Of a stretch of 64,000 nucleotides of DNA, positions 46,320 to 59,466 are shown in pieces; position 1 is the stretch's first letter, and each line of letters begins with the position of its first letter. The notes under the pieces were generated by a model. The model worked only from the letters and a program-made list of their open reading frames with translations. It made no database searches and was not told the origin of the DNA. The position numbers and the translations under genes are program-made. The DNA comes from Allodiplogaster sudhausi (taxonomy: Eukaryota; Nematoda; Chromadorea; Rhabditida; Diplogasteridae), in contig CALZFC010000018.1 in assembly GCA_945643635.1 (NCBI GenBank), positions 4,983,501-5,047,500 of the forward strand. Reading direction: 5' to 3'.

Positions 46320-48365
46320 CTAATGGAGCAGAGAGTCACGTTCATGCAGAGCCACCGTAAAACAAATATTGAATAGAATAACCCCCGCGTAAAACTGAAT
46401 TATGCTCTGAAAGGACACGTTTCCCCCCCCCCCCATTTAATCGCGCGCTCAATGTTGTCCCGCATGTCTAAGAGTTCAGAATCCTTTCATACATGTCTCT
46501 CTTTCTCTCTCCTCTATCTCTCTCACTCTTTCTCTCTCCTCTATCTCTCTCACTCTCTCTTTCTCTCTCTCTCTTTTCCCTCTCTCCTTCTCTCGCTCAC
46601 AATAATTAGCGTTTCCATGTCGTGTCGTGTCCATTTCCTGCTCGGAGTGCTTCACATTTAACGTCGGGTGAGAAGAGGAGTTTCCGAGTACAGACAGAGT
46701 TTCACTACTCTACAACGAATCAAGTAGCAATTTTCTCTCTTTCTCTGTCTACCTCACTCTCTCTCTCCCTCGCTCTGTCTCTGCACCTCACTCTAATTGT
46801 CTCTCTCTCTCGCTCTCGCCTCTCTCTCTCTCGTCTCTCTCTCTATAACTCTCCTTTTCCTATCTCTCTACCTCATTCCTCGATTTTCAATTCTCCAATG
46901 CCTACACGTCTCAGTTGACGGGCGATCACGCTTTCATTACTCCTCCTTCAGCGTAAGTTCTACTCCTTTTGCCAATTTCGATGGATACTCTCGTTAGAAC
47001 CACACGCACGCGGTTTGTCAAGGCAGGCTCGCTTTTCTAATTTTCCATCTCGTACCCAATATCCGGCTGTCTGTATCTGTGTCACTCTCTATCTCTCCCT
47101 CTCTCTCTCTCTTCCTTTCTCTCTCTCTCACTCTCTCTCTCGCTCTTTCTCTCTCTCTGTCCATCTCTCCTTCTTACTTGTTTGCAATTCAAGACTCAAT
47201 TTATCCTTGCTTGCTTCGCGTCCTCGCCATTCATCTTGCTCATTTTTCATCATCACGCACAATCTTTTTTCTGGCACTTTATGGTATTTCGTATTTCGTA
47301 TTTCGAACAGAGATTGCTTCGAGCAAACTCTCCAAGTTTTTTTTCTCTTCCGAAACCCCCGGCCCCCTCTCCCCGGTCTTAAGCGTAATTTGTTGCCGTA
47401 CTTTCTTTCTTTCGAAAGCTCAGAAAATTCTTGATTTATGTATGCATGTCTGTTATATACGTACGTATGCATAGAGATTGTCAAGAGTGGAATTTTTCAC
47501 ATTATGTATGTACATACATAAATTAATATTCCGCATGTTAGCTTAAGAAGGATTTTTAAAATGAATCCCGTTACATAGATTTATTATTCAGAGGAGAAAT
47601 CACATGATGGGAAGAAGAGAGAGAGCGAGAGAGTGAGAGACCGAAAGAGAGAAGGAGAGATAGACCGACAGAGAAAGAGAGAGAGAGAGAGAGGGATATG
47701 ACCTTTGGATGGAACCAAGACGTGAAGTTGTCGTGCTGGCAGCCAAATAGTTTGCTATTTTCAATCCAAGACGCCTTTTTTTCTGATTTCGTGACCTAAT
47801 GAGAGATGAAGAGAGAGAGAGAGAGAGAGTGAGAGAGAGAGTGAGAGAGATAAGAGAGAGAAGGTGAGAGAGTGAGAAAGAGCGAATAAAAATGTAAATA
47901 CAAAGCGGACATTTCTCTTTTTTAACTCATCAATTTATTTAAGGGTTCCTATTTTCTCATTCTCAAATGCATGCGCTGGAGGCCCAAAAATGAAAAGTTG
48001 CGATGTTTGGTGGATAAGAGAGAGAGAGACAGCGAGAGCGAGAGAGAGAGAGAGAGTGAAAGAGAGAGAGAGAGAGCGAATCTTTGAAATTGAAGGGGTG
48101 TATTCAAGATTGAATGATGAAAGTAGAAAAAGTTATGCATAAAAGACAAATAAAAGAGGATGCCAACAAGCAAAGAGTATCATAAATCAACTTGTCCCTT
48201 CTTCTACTCCACGCTCTCTCTCTCCTCTCTCTCTCTCTCTGTATCTCACTCTTTCTCTCGCCCTCGCTCTCTCTGTCTCTCTCTCTCTCACTCTCGCTCT
48301 CATTCTCACTCTCTCATGTAGATATATTACATACGGTAGCCCCATCCCGTTGAAGATCATGTAGA
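46320..48365 (-). other. Candidate 3' exons of a membrane protein gene
   Basis: Two minus-strand exons agree in phase. 47703-47782 runs from acceptor aaatcag to donor AAG|gtcata and encodes 26 codons including WIENSKLFGCQHDNFTSWFH. 46320-46406 runs from acceptor tttcag to a TAG stop and encodes a membrane segment (FYAGVILFNICFTVAL) followed by HERDSLLH. A third possible exon, 48335-48365 (acceptor gtgcag, donor gtatgt; peptide core YMIFNGMGL), would need an intermediate exon to connect in phase. The product would be a multi-pass protein ending in a TM helix and a short tail. I do not recognise the family. Confidence 0.35.
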
Positions 48366-48487
48366 CTGCACCCGGTACGAACAAATATAAACCATATTTA
48401 ATAATGAAAAAGTTTCCTCATTTCGAATGTCCGTTTGTGGTGTCCGCGTGGAAGAACGCATCTACTATGAGCTTATTTATCGCCTCG

Positions 48488-48529
<42 letters not shown>

Positions 48530-48724
48530 GTCTCTCTCTCTCTCTTTCTCTCTCTATCTCTTTTTAAAGCGAATCTCCTTCTAAATGATGTGCAGCTTAT
48601 AAATTGCAAAGATCATATTTGACAGTTGAGAGTACATTTTATTTATCATTTCATCTCTTCTAAATGTGAATGCTCGTAACTTATGTTTCATTTTCTTTCG
48701 CTCTCTCTTTCTCCCTCCTTCCTT

Positions 48725-48755
<31 letters not shown>

Positions 48756-48809
48756 GCTCTCCCTCTCTCTCTCTCTTCACCATTCTCTCTCTCACCCCCT
48801 CTCTCTTTA

Positions 48810-48841
<32 letters not shown>

Positions 48842-49600
48842 CACTACTCTCTCTCTCACCCTTTAGTTTCTTTTCTATTACATGACAGCCTGTCATGTGC
48901 CAGCAGCTCTGGGTGGTCCCCACAGTGAGTTGCTAATGAATCAAGTCGTGCACGTCCGCAACGTTTTTTTTTGTTGCAATCAACCATCCCGTTCCTATGA
49001 CGTTTGAGAGAGAGAAAGCGAGAGAGAGAGAAAGAGTGAGAGAGAGAAGGTAAAGAGAGGGGAGATTAAGAGAGATAGAAAGGGAGAGAAAGAGTTCGTG
49101 AGAGAAAGTGAGAAATAGGCAAAGAGAGAGGGAGATTACAGAGAAGAATGAGAAAGAGGAACCGAGATTCAATTCCGGGCCTGTGACGTCGCATGGATAT
49201 GTACCTTTGGCCTGATGCGATAGCTGCTTATTCGCTTTAAGCTGCCCTTGAGCCTGGCGTAAACTTTTTTTTCTCACCATATCTGTCTCTCTGTCCCTCT
49301 TTTTCTCTCTCTCTTTCTCACTTTTCCTCTTTTCTCTCTTACTCTTCCCTTTCTCTCTCTTTCCTCTCTGTCCCTCTTTCTTCCACTCTTTTTCTCTCTC
49401 TCTAACTCTCTCTCTCTTTGTTTTTCTCTCCCACCTCCTCCCGTATTCCCTCTCACAGTCTCTCGTTGCCTACGGCATCAGCGCTCCTTTTGTTTCTAGC
49501 CTCGGCTCTTATGGAAGACGCTGCCCCGGATGCTGCTTTTTGTGGGAAAGAGAGAGATGGAAAGCTAGAGAGAAAGAGAGAGAGAGAGGGCGAAGGAGAT

Positions 49601-49644
<44 letters not shown>

Positions 49645-50828
49645 TAAAAGGTACGTCGTAAACTCGCGGATTGCAACGATGCAATGTAAAATGATTTTTT
49701 TTGCGCCCATTTTACCGTTCGTTTCCTCCTCTTTTGCAACAATATCTGTTTCTGTTCTCTTCTGTCTTGCAAAATGTGCATTTCGATTACTACTTGTTAA
49801 AATATATTAAAAAAAAATAAAAGCTTTAGCGTTCATTCAGATGACATTCTATTGTACGTACTGCATTTATACTGATTACTGCTAACATTATTATCATTTA
49901 TATCTTTAAATCAAAGTAGACTTGCTCTAAAGATATCAATCATGGTTCACAGAAAGGCAAGCTGCAATTTGTTTCTGTTTTTTTGTGCCTCTTAGTTAGT
50001 TGAACAATGTGAACAATGTGGTGCAGATGTTACGCTTTAGCGTATGTATGTACTATGTATGCATGTTCATGTTGCTCTATCTTCTATAGAACGAGTGCGT
50101 TTGTACGTAAATATGTTATTTAAATATATACATATGTATATATTTTTTTTCAGTTTATTTATAATTTTTTATTATTATTTTGTTAATTACGAGTAATGTT
50201 CTGCACTTGAGCAAGCTACATTCAGAGACCGTGTAAAGATACCAATTATTTATTCGACAGCTCTAATGCGAAAAGCCATTCGACTGGCCTGCTTTTTCAA
50301 CAGTTGTTTGCCTACGTTTGCTGCCGCCTAGTCAAGCGGGTCCGATCAGAAAGAAGCGAGATACATACATATGGCATGAATAAATTAATTAAAAAGTCAG
50401 AACTTAATCTAAAATAATTTCCTCCTACATGATTGTAGCTAAGTTAGGGCTAATCCGTCAGATGGTTATGACCTTTTTCATAGGACATTCATGTGCCTAC
50501 TAAGCGAAAATGTATTGCATGATGTTATAGGGAAGTAAACGATGTGATCTCTAAATTTTTCTCTCTCTTCTCTCTCTCTCATATTCCTTTTCTCTCTCAT
50601 CACCCTCTTTCTCTCTCTCTCTTCTCTCTCTCTCTCTCCTATCACTCACTCTCTCTCTCTCTCTCTCTTCCACCTCCTTAACAATGGCACTTGACACGTG
50701 GGCGAGTGAGGTGGTTAGCAATCGCCATGGGGCATAGAGTACTCAACCATTCAGGCGTCGTCTTCTTCTTCCAGGCATCAAGTAAAGCGAAGAAGAAGCT
50801 CTATCTCTCACTCTACTTTCTCTCTCTC

Positions 50829-50860
<32 letters not shown>

Positions 50861-51717
50861 CTATCTTTATCTTTCTCTCTCTTTTTATCTTTCTCATTTT
50901 CTTTTTATCTCTGCATTCTCTTCTCTCTCTACCTCTCTCTTTTTTTCTCCTTCCTCTAACTATCTCTCTCTCTGCATCCCTCTCCCTCTTTTTCTCTCTC
51001 TCTCTCCTCCTTCTCTTCATCTCTGTTTCTCTCTCGCCTCTCGCAGACGCCAACCCAACACCTCCTCCACCCACCAACGTGCTCAGTCTCACTTATCCAT
51101 ACCCTTATTTTCTTTCTTTTCTTCTTTCTTCTTGCCATCTCCCCCTTCCTTCTTCTGCCCTTTACTTCCACGTCAACGTTGTGTCCTTCCTCCCCCAGAG
51201 ATGTCGCTTTGACGTTTCTCAGCTTCATTCCATGCTCATTTATGCTGCTGCACTGCACCGCCGCCCGAACTTTGCTCTCTTCTCATCCAAGTCTAACCTT
51301 ATTAGGTTAGACTCCATGGATGGTGTGGGGGGGGAGGGGGAGAGGGGGGATTAGAGGGACTACATACAGTCATGCGGCCTTATCCGCTCTGAATCAGCCC
51401 CTGATGCCTTCTTCCCTTCACCCATCGTTAGACTTTAGTCCAGCCGGACCAAGCGAGATCTCTGCAAGACCCGCACCAAATGAGCACCATATTTATTGTG
51501 TGCACTATTTTTGAACATTCTCATTTTTCTCTCTCTCGCCTCTCATACTTTATCCCTCGCTCTCTCTCTCTCTCTCCCTCTCGCTCTCTCTGCAAACTAC
51601 TGCAGGAAAAGCCGAGGAAAAGGCCAAACCGCGCCTTCTGATGGCCTCGGGCATCTTCAGCATCCTTGGCATCATCTTTCACACGGCGCGTGCGCGCATC
51701 CGATTGTTTTTATTCTT

Positions 51718-51771
<54 letters not shown>

Positions 51772-51862
51772 CTTTCGATCTCTCCCACTCTCTTTCTATC
51801 TTTCTCTCAATATCGTTGTCTCTCTCTTTCTCTGTCAGTCTTTTTTTTCTCTCCCGCCCGCC

Positions 51863-51904
<42 letters not shown>

Positions 51905-52431
51905 CTCAGAACGATATGCTCATTAGAGGAAAGGTTGCACCATATGAACGGATCTGGGCGGATCATGTTCTTGCGCCTCATCGAGTCATCTAACATCAAA
52001 AAGGTAGCTACAAAAAAATTGAAACAAAAATAAACACCCACACACACATTTTGGTCACAAATCAAAAAGGGCGCGAATGAAAAAAGGCTTGCAACATTTT
52101 GAAAGGCGAGATAAACGGTGTAGAGAGAGAGAGAGGATTGAGAGATTGAAAGAGAAAGAGGGAGAGGTAAAGAGAGAGGGACAGCGAGATAATGAGAGAA
52201 TGAGCGGAGAGAGAGAGAGAACGGGTAAGAGAGTGTTCATTAGCGAGAGTGTCAGAGAAATGATGCTTGAGAGGGGGAGGGGTGCGAAAGTGCCTTAAGG
52301 TTAGTAGACGTTCTCAAGCCGTCCTCGCTCATATTGCGTTGTGTCCCTTGGGAGAGACCGAGGGTTAGTCCTCATTGTCAGAGAGAGAGAGAGAGAGTGA
52401 GAGAGAGAAAGAGAAACAAAATTCAGAGAGC

Positions 52432-52463
<32 letters not shown>

Positions 52464-52559
52464 ATAACAATGAGGAGACAGGGGTGCGAAGAAGAACATC
52501 ATTATCCGCAAACGCGGATGCTGACGTTCTACATGCACTCGGGACAGATGCATCTAGTT

Positions 52560-52597
<38 letters not shown>

Positions 52598-52989
52598 TCT
52601 CTCTCCTTCTTTCTTGCTCTTCATTTCCTGTCTCTTTCTCTCTCTCTCTCTCGCTTTCTCTCTCTCGCTCTCTCTCTCCCTCCTCTCCTCAATGAACATC
52701 CCCTGTTCCTCGTTCTTCTTACAGTCGACGCATTGTCAGATGCTTCTCCATAAGTTGTGCCTTTTATGTTATTTTCCTGCATTCCTACAACGTTCTTACA
52801 AGTCCGAAAACTTTCATCCATTTTCGACTTCCTCTTACGAAGACGTATTTTTGTGCTCGACATTTTGTGCCTTTTAGTCTCTTTCTCTCCCTTTCTCTCT
52901 CTCTACTTCTCTGTCTGTTTCTTTCTCTCTCTCTCGCATTCTCTCTCTCTCTCTACTTCTCTGTCTGTTTCTTTCTCTCTCTCTCGCAT

Positions 52990-53021
<32 letters not shown>

Positions 53022-53413
53022 GATCTCCTCACTGTCTCTCTCTTTCTTTCTCTCCCTTTCTCTGTCTCTCTCTCTCTTTCACTCTATCTCTCTCTCTGTC
53101 TCTCTTTCTTTCTTTCTCTCTCTCCCTCTCGGTTGATTTGGTTTTGTGACTGGCTACGCCCCTCTGCAAAAGGGAGGTATCCGAGCATCGGAGGAGCATC
53201 ATGTCGAAAACGACACCAGCACCCTGGCAGAGCAATGTCCATGCTCGCCCTTCTCTGATTCTCTCTCTCTCTCTCTCTCTCTCGCTCACTCTCTCTCTCT
53301 CTCACTCTATCCTCTCTCTATCTTTCTTTCTCTATCTCTTTCAATCTCTCTTTCTCTCTTCCATCTTGTACGCTCTCTCTCTCTCATCGTTTCCCTTCCT
53401 CTAATGTATGTCT

Positions 53414-53457
<44 letters not shown>

Positions 53458-53581
53458 TCTCTCTCTCATTCTCTCTCTCTATCCTCTCTCTCTCTCTCTT
53501 CTCGCTCTCTCAATCCTCTCTCTCTCTTTCTCTCTCTTCTCTCTTCTCTCTCCCTCTCACTCTCTCTCTCTCTCCCTCTCA

Positions 53582-53616
<35 letters not shown>

Positions 53617-53752
53617 CCATTGCCATCCATCTTCGTCTCCTCTCTTCAATGCACCGTGCTGCTCTTTTACATAGGACAGCGTGCAGGGATACAACTGGTG
53701 CAAGTCTGTCTGTAGACATAATTTGGCGAGATATCCATAATTAATGCGTTTA
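48366..53752. other. CT/GA microsatellite region with unresolved coding-like islands
   Basis: Mostly CT or GA tracts. Short islands between them (48418-48480, 50695-50790, 51365-51500, 51605-51690, 52475-52560, 52700-52865, 53146-53250, 53640-53715) have balanced composition but are open in more than one frame or on both strands, so I do not call exons. Examples are LNQPLMPSSLHPSLDFSPAG on plus near 51390 and HQLYPCTLSYVKEQHGALKR on minus near 53660. The islands are probably real exons or conserved spacers of neighbouring genes; transcripts would be needed to decide. Confidence 0.4.
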
Positions 53753-53828
53753 ATTACAAGCAAATATTTATTAGTAATGAATGTTTTTTTATTACAAACA
53801 AATATTTATTAGTAATGAATGTTTTTAA
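53753..53828 (+). repeat. 38-bp tandem duplication
   Basis: Two adjacent copies of a unit beginning ATTACAA and ending AATGAATGTTTTT (first at 53753, second at 53791), with one substitution and small T-run differences. Confidence 0.9.
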
Positions 53829-53925
53829 CAACAAATATTCCATTGTTTTGTAAATGTTATTATGTAATTTTAAAGTTGCTTTAGTTGCAATTTTTGTTGA
53901 TCGTTTTCTTTCTATCTTTTTGCAG

Positions 53926-54187
53926 AAATTTCCATTCTCTGAACTCTTGCAAACATCCATTGTCATCCTTGTCCACTTTCGCTAGACTTGTCATGATGCC
54001 CTCGGGGGCTTGTGAGGTAGGCGGAAGAGCGGAGGAAACTCTGGTCGGCCAACTGTACCTTTTCTCTGCTTCTTTATCTCTCTCTCTATCCTTCTTTTTC
54101 TCTCTCGCTCTCTCTCTCTTTTGCTCGCTATTTCTATCTATCGTTTCCTTTGCTTTTTCCCTCCCTTTTCCCCTCTTTCCTTCCCGT

Positions 54188-54219
<32 letters not shown>

Positions 54220-54427
54220 CCTGTCTCATCTTCTCCTTTTTATTCGTCGCCTTTAGTTTGTCCCCGCATCCGCGCCCGGAAACGAAGATGGAGAAGAGAA
54301 GAGATCTTCTTCTTCTTCTTCTTCTTGTGCAAAGGCATGTGCTCGAGGTGAGGATAATGAAGCTGGAGGCACTGATGAGGAGGAGAGAGAAAGATTGAAG
54401 AGAGAGAGAGAGTGAGAGAGAGAGAGT

Positions 54428-54459
<32 letters not shown>

Positions 54460-54658
54460 AAGAAAGAGAGAGAGTGAAATATATTGTGAGAGAACTAGAT
54501 TGAAAGAGAAAGAAAAAGAAAAAAGAGAAAGAAAAAAGAAGGGAGGAAGTGAGTAGAGCGCAGGAATTCATCGGACAGAAAGAAAAGGACGGGGCGTTCG
54601 GGAATTTGACTGAATTTGACTGAACTCCTGAAAGACGAGACAGGAGAGTCTGCACAAG
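53926..54658 (+). pseudogene. Candidate three-exon stretch of an unknown gene, last exon frameshifted
   Basis: Exons 53926-54016 (acceptor tttttgcag, donor GAG|gtaggc), 54257-54347 (acceptor ctttag, donor GAG|gtgagg) and 54559-54658 (acceptor gtagag, donor AAG|gtaata) join in phase. The peptide has a Ser-rich first exon (SLNSCKHPLSSLSTF), then an acidic stretch (APGNEDGEEKR) and seven consecutive Ser codons (TCT repeats), then QEFIGQKEKDGAFGN. In the third exon a 10-bp tandem duplication (AATTTGACTG twice, 54603-54622) shifts the frame. Ignoring it, the exon would stay open to its donor (ELLKDETGESAQ). The protein would be hydrophilic and perhaps disordered. No family was recognised; upstream and downstream exons are not found. 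Confidence 0.4.
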
Positions 54659-54765
54659 GTAATAATATAAGAGCAAATAGGAGCAGGTGAATTGACTTTG
54701 AGGGCGAGAAAAGAGCCATTGAAGGAGTGGCATGACTAAGTGGCTATGTAGGAAGGGAGAGAGTA

Positions 54766-54806
<41 letters not shown>

Positions 54807-55623
54807 AGAGAGATAGAGAGAGAAAGCGAGAGAGAGAAGCAGAGAGGCAGAGAGAGGGACAGAGTAAAACAGAGAAGAGATAAAGAGAATAAGAGAAAGA
54901 CGGAAAAAATGAAAGTAAAAATCAAATAATGAAAAAGTAGAGGTTGAGAGAGAATGTCAATAAACTAGAGAAAGGATTCCGATAAAGAGAGAGAGAGAGA
55001 AAGAGAGAGAAAGGGAGTGAGAATAAGAGGGAAAGAGGGTAGAGAGAGAGAGAGAGAGAGATAGAGAGAGAGAGACTGCGAGAGCGAGAAACAAAAGAGG
55101 AAGCTACTTTGCTTTGGTCCGATGAACACGTTCTGTCCGCTTTCTCGTTTTCATCCACGTTTCATGGAAGACGAGGAAGAATTGGTGGTCGGGTGGAGGA
55201 AGAGAAGAGGGAAAGAGTGAATGAGAGAGTAGGAGAGAGTGAGAGTAGAGATATAGATAGAGAGCAGAGAAAAAAGAGAGAAAAGGAGAGAGAGAGAGGA
55301 AGAGGGAAAGAGTGAGAGGGAGAGAAAGAGAGAAAGATAGAAAAAATAAAGAAAAAATAAAGAGACCTTTTGGGAACTCTCCCAGTGGCATATGTTTTTC
55401 GCGGCCGCTTCTGCGAGTATTGTTTGTGAGCCTAACTCGGTTTCAAGTCTGTTTCTGGCTGCCTGCCTCTCTTTCTCTCTCTCCTCTCTCTCTCTTCTCT
55501 CGCTCTCTCTCTATCGTTCTCTTCACTTGCCATACTCTCTCTAACTGGTCTGTTACTGATACATTTCATGCCCTTTCCCTCGCTCCCACGCCAGAAGAGA
55601 GAGAGAGAGAAACAGAGAGAAAC

Positions 55624-55668
<45 letters not shown>

Positions 55669-55685
55669 CCCAGAGAGAGGGAGAG

Positions 55686-55722
<37 letters not shown>

Positions 55723-56826
55723 GAGAGAAAGACAGAGAGAGGGAGAGAGAAAGACAATTGCGTCTAGATATTAGAGAAGCAGTGAACTTACTGGACTTAC
55801 TCATAATGCTTGTTTCGACTTTGCCAACTGCTTTAATATTTCTGTCAATTGTGATAAACACACCAAAATTAAATTTTAATATACTTTTATTTGCTTTATC
55901 GATCTCTGCAAGTCATTACACAAATTATGCTTATTAGCTTTATTTTTCTTTGTTCCATCATTTTGAATTAAAATGTTACCAAGAACAACTAAAAAGAATG
56001 AAAGCATTTACTTACTCTCATCAACATATCTGTACTTGTTTCTCTTTAATTCGTAAATGCTACCGGAAGAACAATATATGTACCAATTTTTTTTCTATTT
56101 TTTCTTTCGTTTACTTCGAACTACATACTTATTGTCAGCTCGCAGGAGCTCAAATGATTCTTTTAAAATGCCCCTTTGTACTCATTGTCAGATTCGTCTT
56201 TTTGGACGTGTACGTCAATCGAATTAACCTTAAGAATATCAGAGGGAAATATGAGAGTCGTAGAGAGTAAATTGGCAGAGAGAAAATGAGTGAGAGCGAG
56301 AGAGAGAGAGAGCGTGCGAGCGAGAGAAAGAGGGAGAAAGAGAGAGAGAGAGTGTGAGAGAGAGAGAGCGAGAGAGCGAGAGAGAGTTTCTTGCGGAAAT
56401 CGCATCCTAAAATTGTTGAGACACCTAATGATTTCGTTCTCACGAGAAGTGAAGCGGAAATCGACTTTCGCCTTGCACAGCACGATGAAGCTGATAAGGA
56501 TGTACAGTTGCAAATTTAGAGAGGAGATAGAGGAGAGTGTGCTTTTGAGAGAGAGAGAGAGATAGAGAAAGACAGAGAGAGAGAAAGACAGAGAGAGACT
56601 GAGAGTAAGATCGAGAGTAAGACTGAGAGAGAGAGAGAGAAAGAGAGAGGAATTTATTGAAGATGGATGGACAAATTTAGAGTCTGCGTTTTCAGATCTT
56701 AGTTTCTTTGTTCCCGTTTGATGTCTTCCCATTGTGTATAATGTGGATATCGTCATTACTCGTCGTACTTATACTTATGAATACTATGCATGAGACTCTG
56801 GAGACTGATCTTTGAAAACGTATATA

Positions 56827-56860
<34 letters not shown>

Positions 56861-58130
56861 TTGAGATTTATGTTCATGTTCCTTTGTCTCATTCTCCCAC
56901 GGCATTTCTTATAACAAGCCAAGTTTTGCGCGCATATTTCGAGGAAAATGTGCGCCATTTAGATCCAGATCATTTGTGACTTGCGGCAAAAAAAGAAGAA
57001 AGAAATGAGTCCAGTACGTCATTTAATTTTAAAAAAAATTCTAAACATTCACTTTGAAAACATAGATTTTATTAAACGTGACTTATCCATTGCACAGATT
57101 GCAATTGCATACTAGAAGGGTCCAAATCAGGTTTCTTTGCCGAAAGTATACACATTTCTAGTGGCTTTACTAATTGCTTTTATTATACTATATATCCATT
57201 AATGTTCTTCGATATCGCTAAAGGTTATTATGTTATTTTCCTCCTTTACTTACTTTACGGACATTATTCTGATTAGTGATTCGTTATCGCTGTCTCTTTT
57301 TGCCTCCCTTCTTTCACTCCCACTATCGGTATTTCCCATGCTCCCTTTCTTCCTTCCCTCTCTTCTCCCTTTTTCTCTTTTTTTCTCTTATCTCTTACTG
57401 CTGTCTCTTTCTTTCTCGTTCTCTCTACTCTCTTACTCCTTTTCTCTCTCTCCATCCCTCTAGCTCATTTATCCTTGTCCGCATCGCTCCATAACACACA
57501 CGCTGTTGTCATTCTCGCCTCCTTCCGTGTCAAGTGTCCTCTAGGAATAAAGAACGCATCCATCACTCATTTGAACGGAGAGCTCAAAGTTTTACTCTGC
57601 AGCTTTTGAAAAAGCGTATACTAGACGAACAGCAAGAATTCCCATCTCTCTCTCTTTCGCTTTTTGTCTCGCTCTCTCCAATCTCGATATCTACTATAAT
57701 CGCTTCAGACTCTCTTTGTCTCTCTCCCTCAACAGTCCATTGTGAATCTTCATCTCTCATAGTATACGATATCCAAATGTCGCGCAGAGGATGTGAGTTC
57801 CTCCTTTGGGACTGAGGAAGTTGTCTCCATGGTCTCCATGCTTTTCTGATATTTGTATAACTTTTGAGGCTGTGATTTCACGACAATTTCTCAAGAGACA
57901 GTTTGAATTTAATTATTGATCGAAAAAAAAAATTTTTAGAAATGGAATTAGCGTGGCTAACATATGTATACGCCGAGCAAAAGACGAGCAAGGAATGCCT
58001 ATTGTTGCTATGGTCCGGATGTTTTTTCCGCTCAATTTGTCGAATATCTGCACCTCTCTCTCTCTCTCTCTTTCTTTTCTCTCACTCCTACTTTCTTTCT
58101 CTTTCTTTCTCTCGATTTTCTCTCTCTTCA

Positions 58131-58164
<34 letters not shown>

Positions 58165-58521
58165 TCCCCGATCTCATGAGTAGCCTTCTCGTGTATTCAG
58201 TTAACGCCCCACTTTGTGCCGTTCCGTTTTCTTTCTTTTATCTCCTCTCTTTCTCTCTAACTCTCTCTCTCTCTCTCTCTCTCTTCCTTTCTCCCTCCGT
58301 CCCTCCCTGTTTCTCTTCTCTTCCACTTGGCGCTTTTGCCAATTTTCATACCGATCTATCCACTTATGGCATTTAATGGCGTGCATAAAACGAAAGATCA
58401 AACATTCTCTTCAGGACCTTTTTCTCCATTTCATCAAGGCAATTTAAAAACATTTTCTTCAAACATAATTTTAACTAGATGTTATATTAATCATATTGGT
58501 TTTTGTTGTTGTTGTTGACAG
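54659..58521. other. GA/CT-rich DNA with weak candidate exons
   Basis: Long GA tracts at 54760-54860, 55585-55755 and 56265-56390. Minus-strand candidates with both splice sites are 56425-56541 (a membrane-like segment LYILISFIVLCKAKVDF followed by RFTSRENEII), 55801-55841 and 55367-55410, but I could not join them in one consistent phase. A (TA)n tract lies at 56820-56865. A plus frame near 57540 (ERIHHSFERRAQSFTLQLLK) has no firm borders. Confidence 0.3.
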
Positions 58522-58650
58522 ATGTTCCCGTTTTGTTCGAGTATATCTTCGGGTTTCCGGAGGTGCGGGGGGAAGGGGGAAGAGGAGGGGCTGCGTTTCT
58601 GGTGTGGGAGGCAAATCCAAGTGGATATCGCGTGGGGACGACGATTCTAT
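58522..58650 (+). other. Candidate internal exon, basic Gly-rich peptide
   Basis: Bounded by a good acceptor (gttgttgacag) and a strong donor (TCTAT|gtatgt). One frame is open: CSRFVRVYLRVSGGAGG, then Arg/Lys/Gly-rich, ending SRGDDDS. It could be a 5' exon of the receptor gene at 60660 or of another plus-strand gene. No function inferred. Confidence 0.3.
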
Positions 58651-59433
58651 GTATGTATTTTTTGGCCCCATGACACACGCTAGGCTTCATCTTATTCGAC
58701 ATCAGATTTTACGACCTATTTTCCGGTCTAGTTTTCTCCTTTGCTTTCTGCGTTTTTTCCTCTACATTTTCGACTCTCTCTCTTTCTCGTTTCCACTCTC
58801 TCTCTCTCTCTCTCTCTATCCTCTTCCTGTCTCGATGGTTCTTATTGTTAGTATTCTGTATCCACTTCCAGATTGTGCTTCGCACGCAGTTCCTTCCTGC
58901 TTGTTCCTTCTGCAAAAGAAGAATAAAAAGACACACTTTATTTACTATCCATGAGTGCTTGCTTCTCTTTCTTCTCAAGAAAGCAAACCAATACACCATT
59001 TATGGCATTGTTTTTTATTCAAAAGATGTATAGAACAGAAGAGAGAAAAGAGAGAGAGAGAGAGAAGAGAGAGAAAGGAAAAGAGAAAAGATAGAGAACG
59101 AGAGAGAAGAGAGAAAGAAAGAAAGAAAGAAAGAGAGAGAAAATTAAGCAATAAATACAGAAAGGTCATGCAAGAAGACTCTGCTTTTCCTAACTAAAGG
59201 GAGTTGGCAAGAAAAGACTTCATTAATTTTATTTTTTTTAAACCATAATACGATATACAGATGTATGTATGTGTTGCTGTACATATATATTCCTAATAGT
59301 ATGCCTTGTTATGCTTATCTTAATATCTCGGAAAGGAGAAAAATCTTCTCTGAAGAAAGATTTGTTAGATAAGCAGATAAATTCGATAATTTCTCTTGAA
59401 TGTCAAAGTATACCCGCCCTTCTGACTAATGGG

Positions 59434-59466
<33 letters not shown>

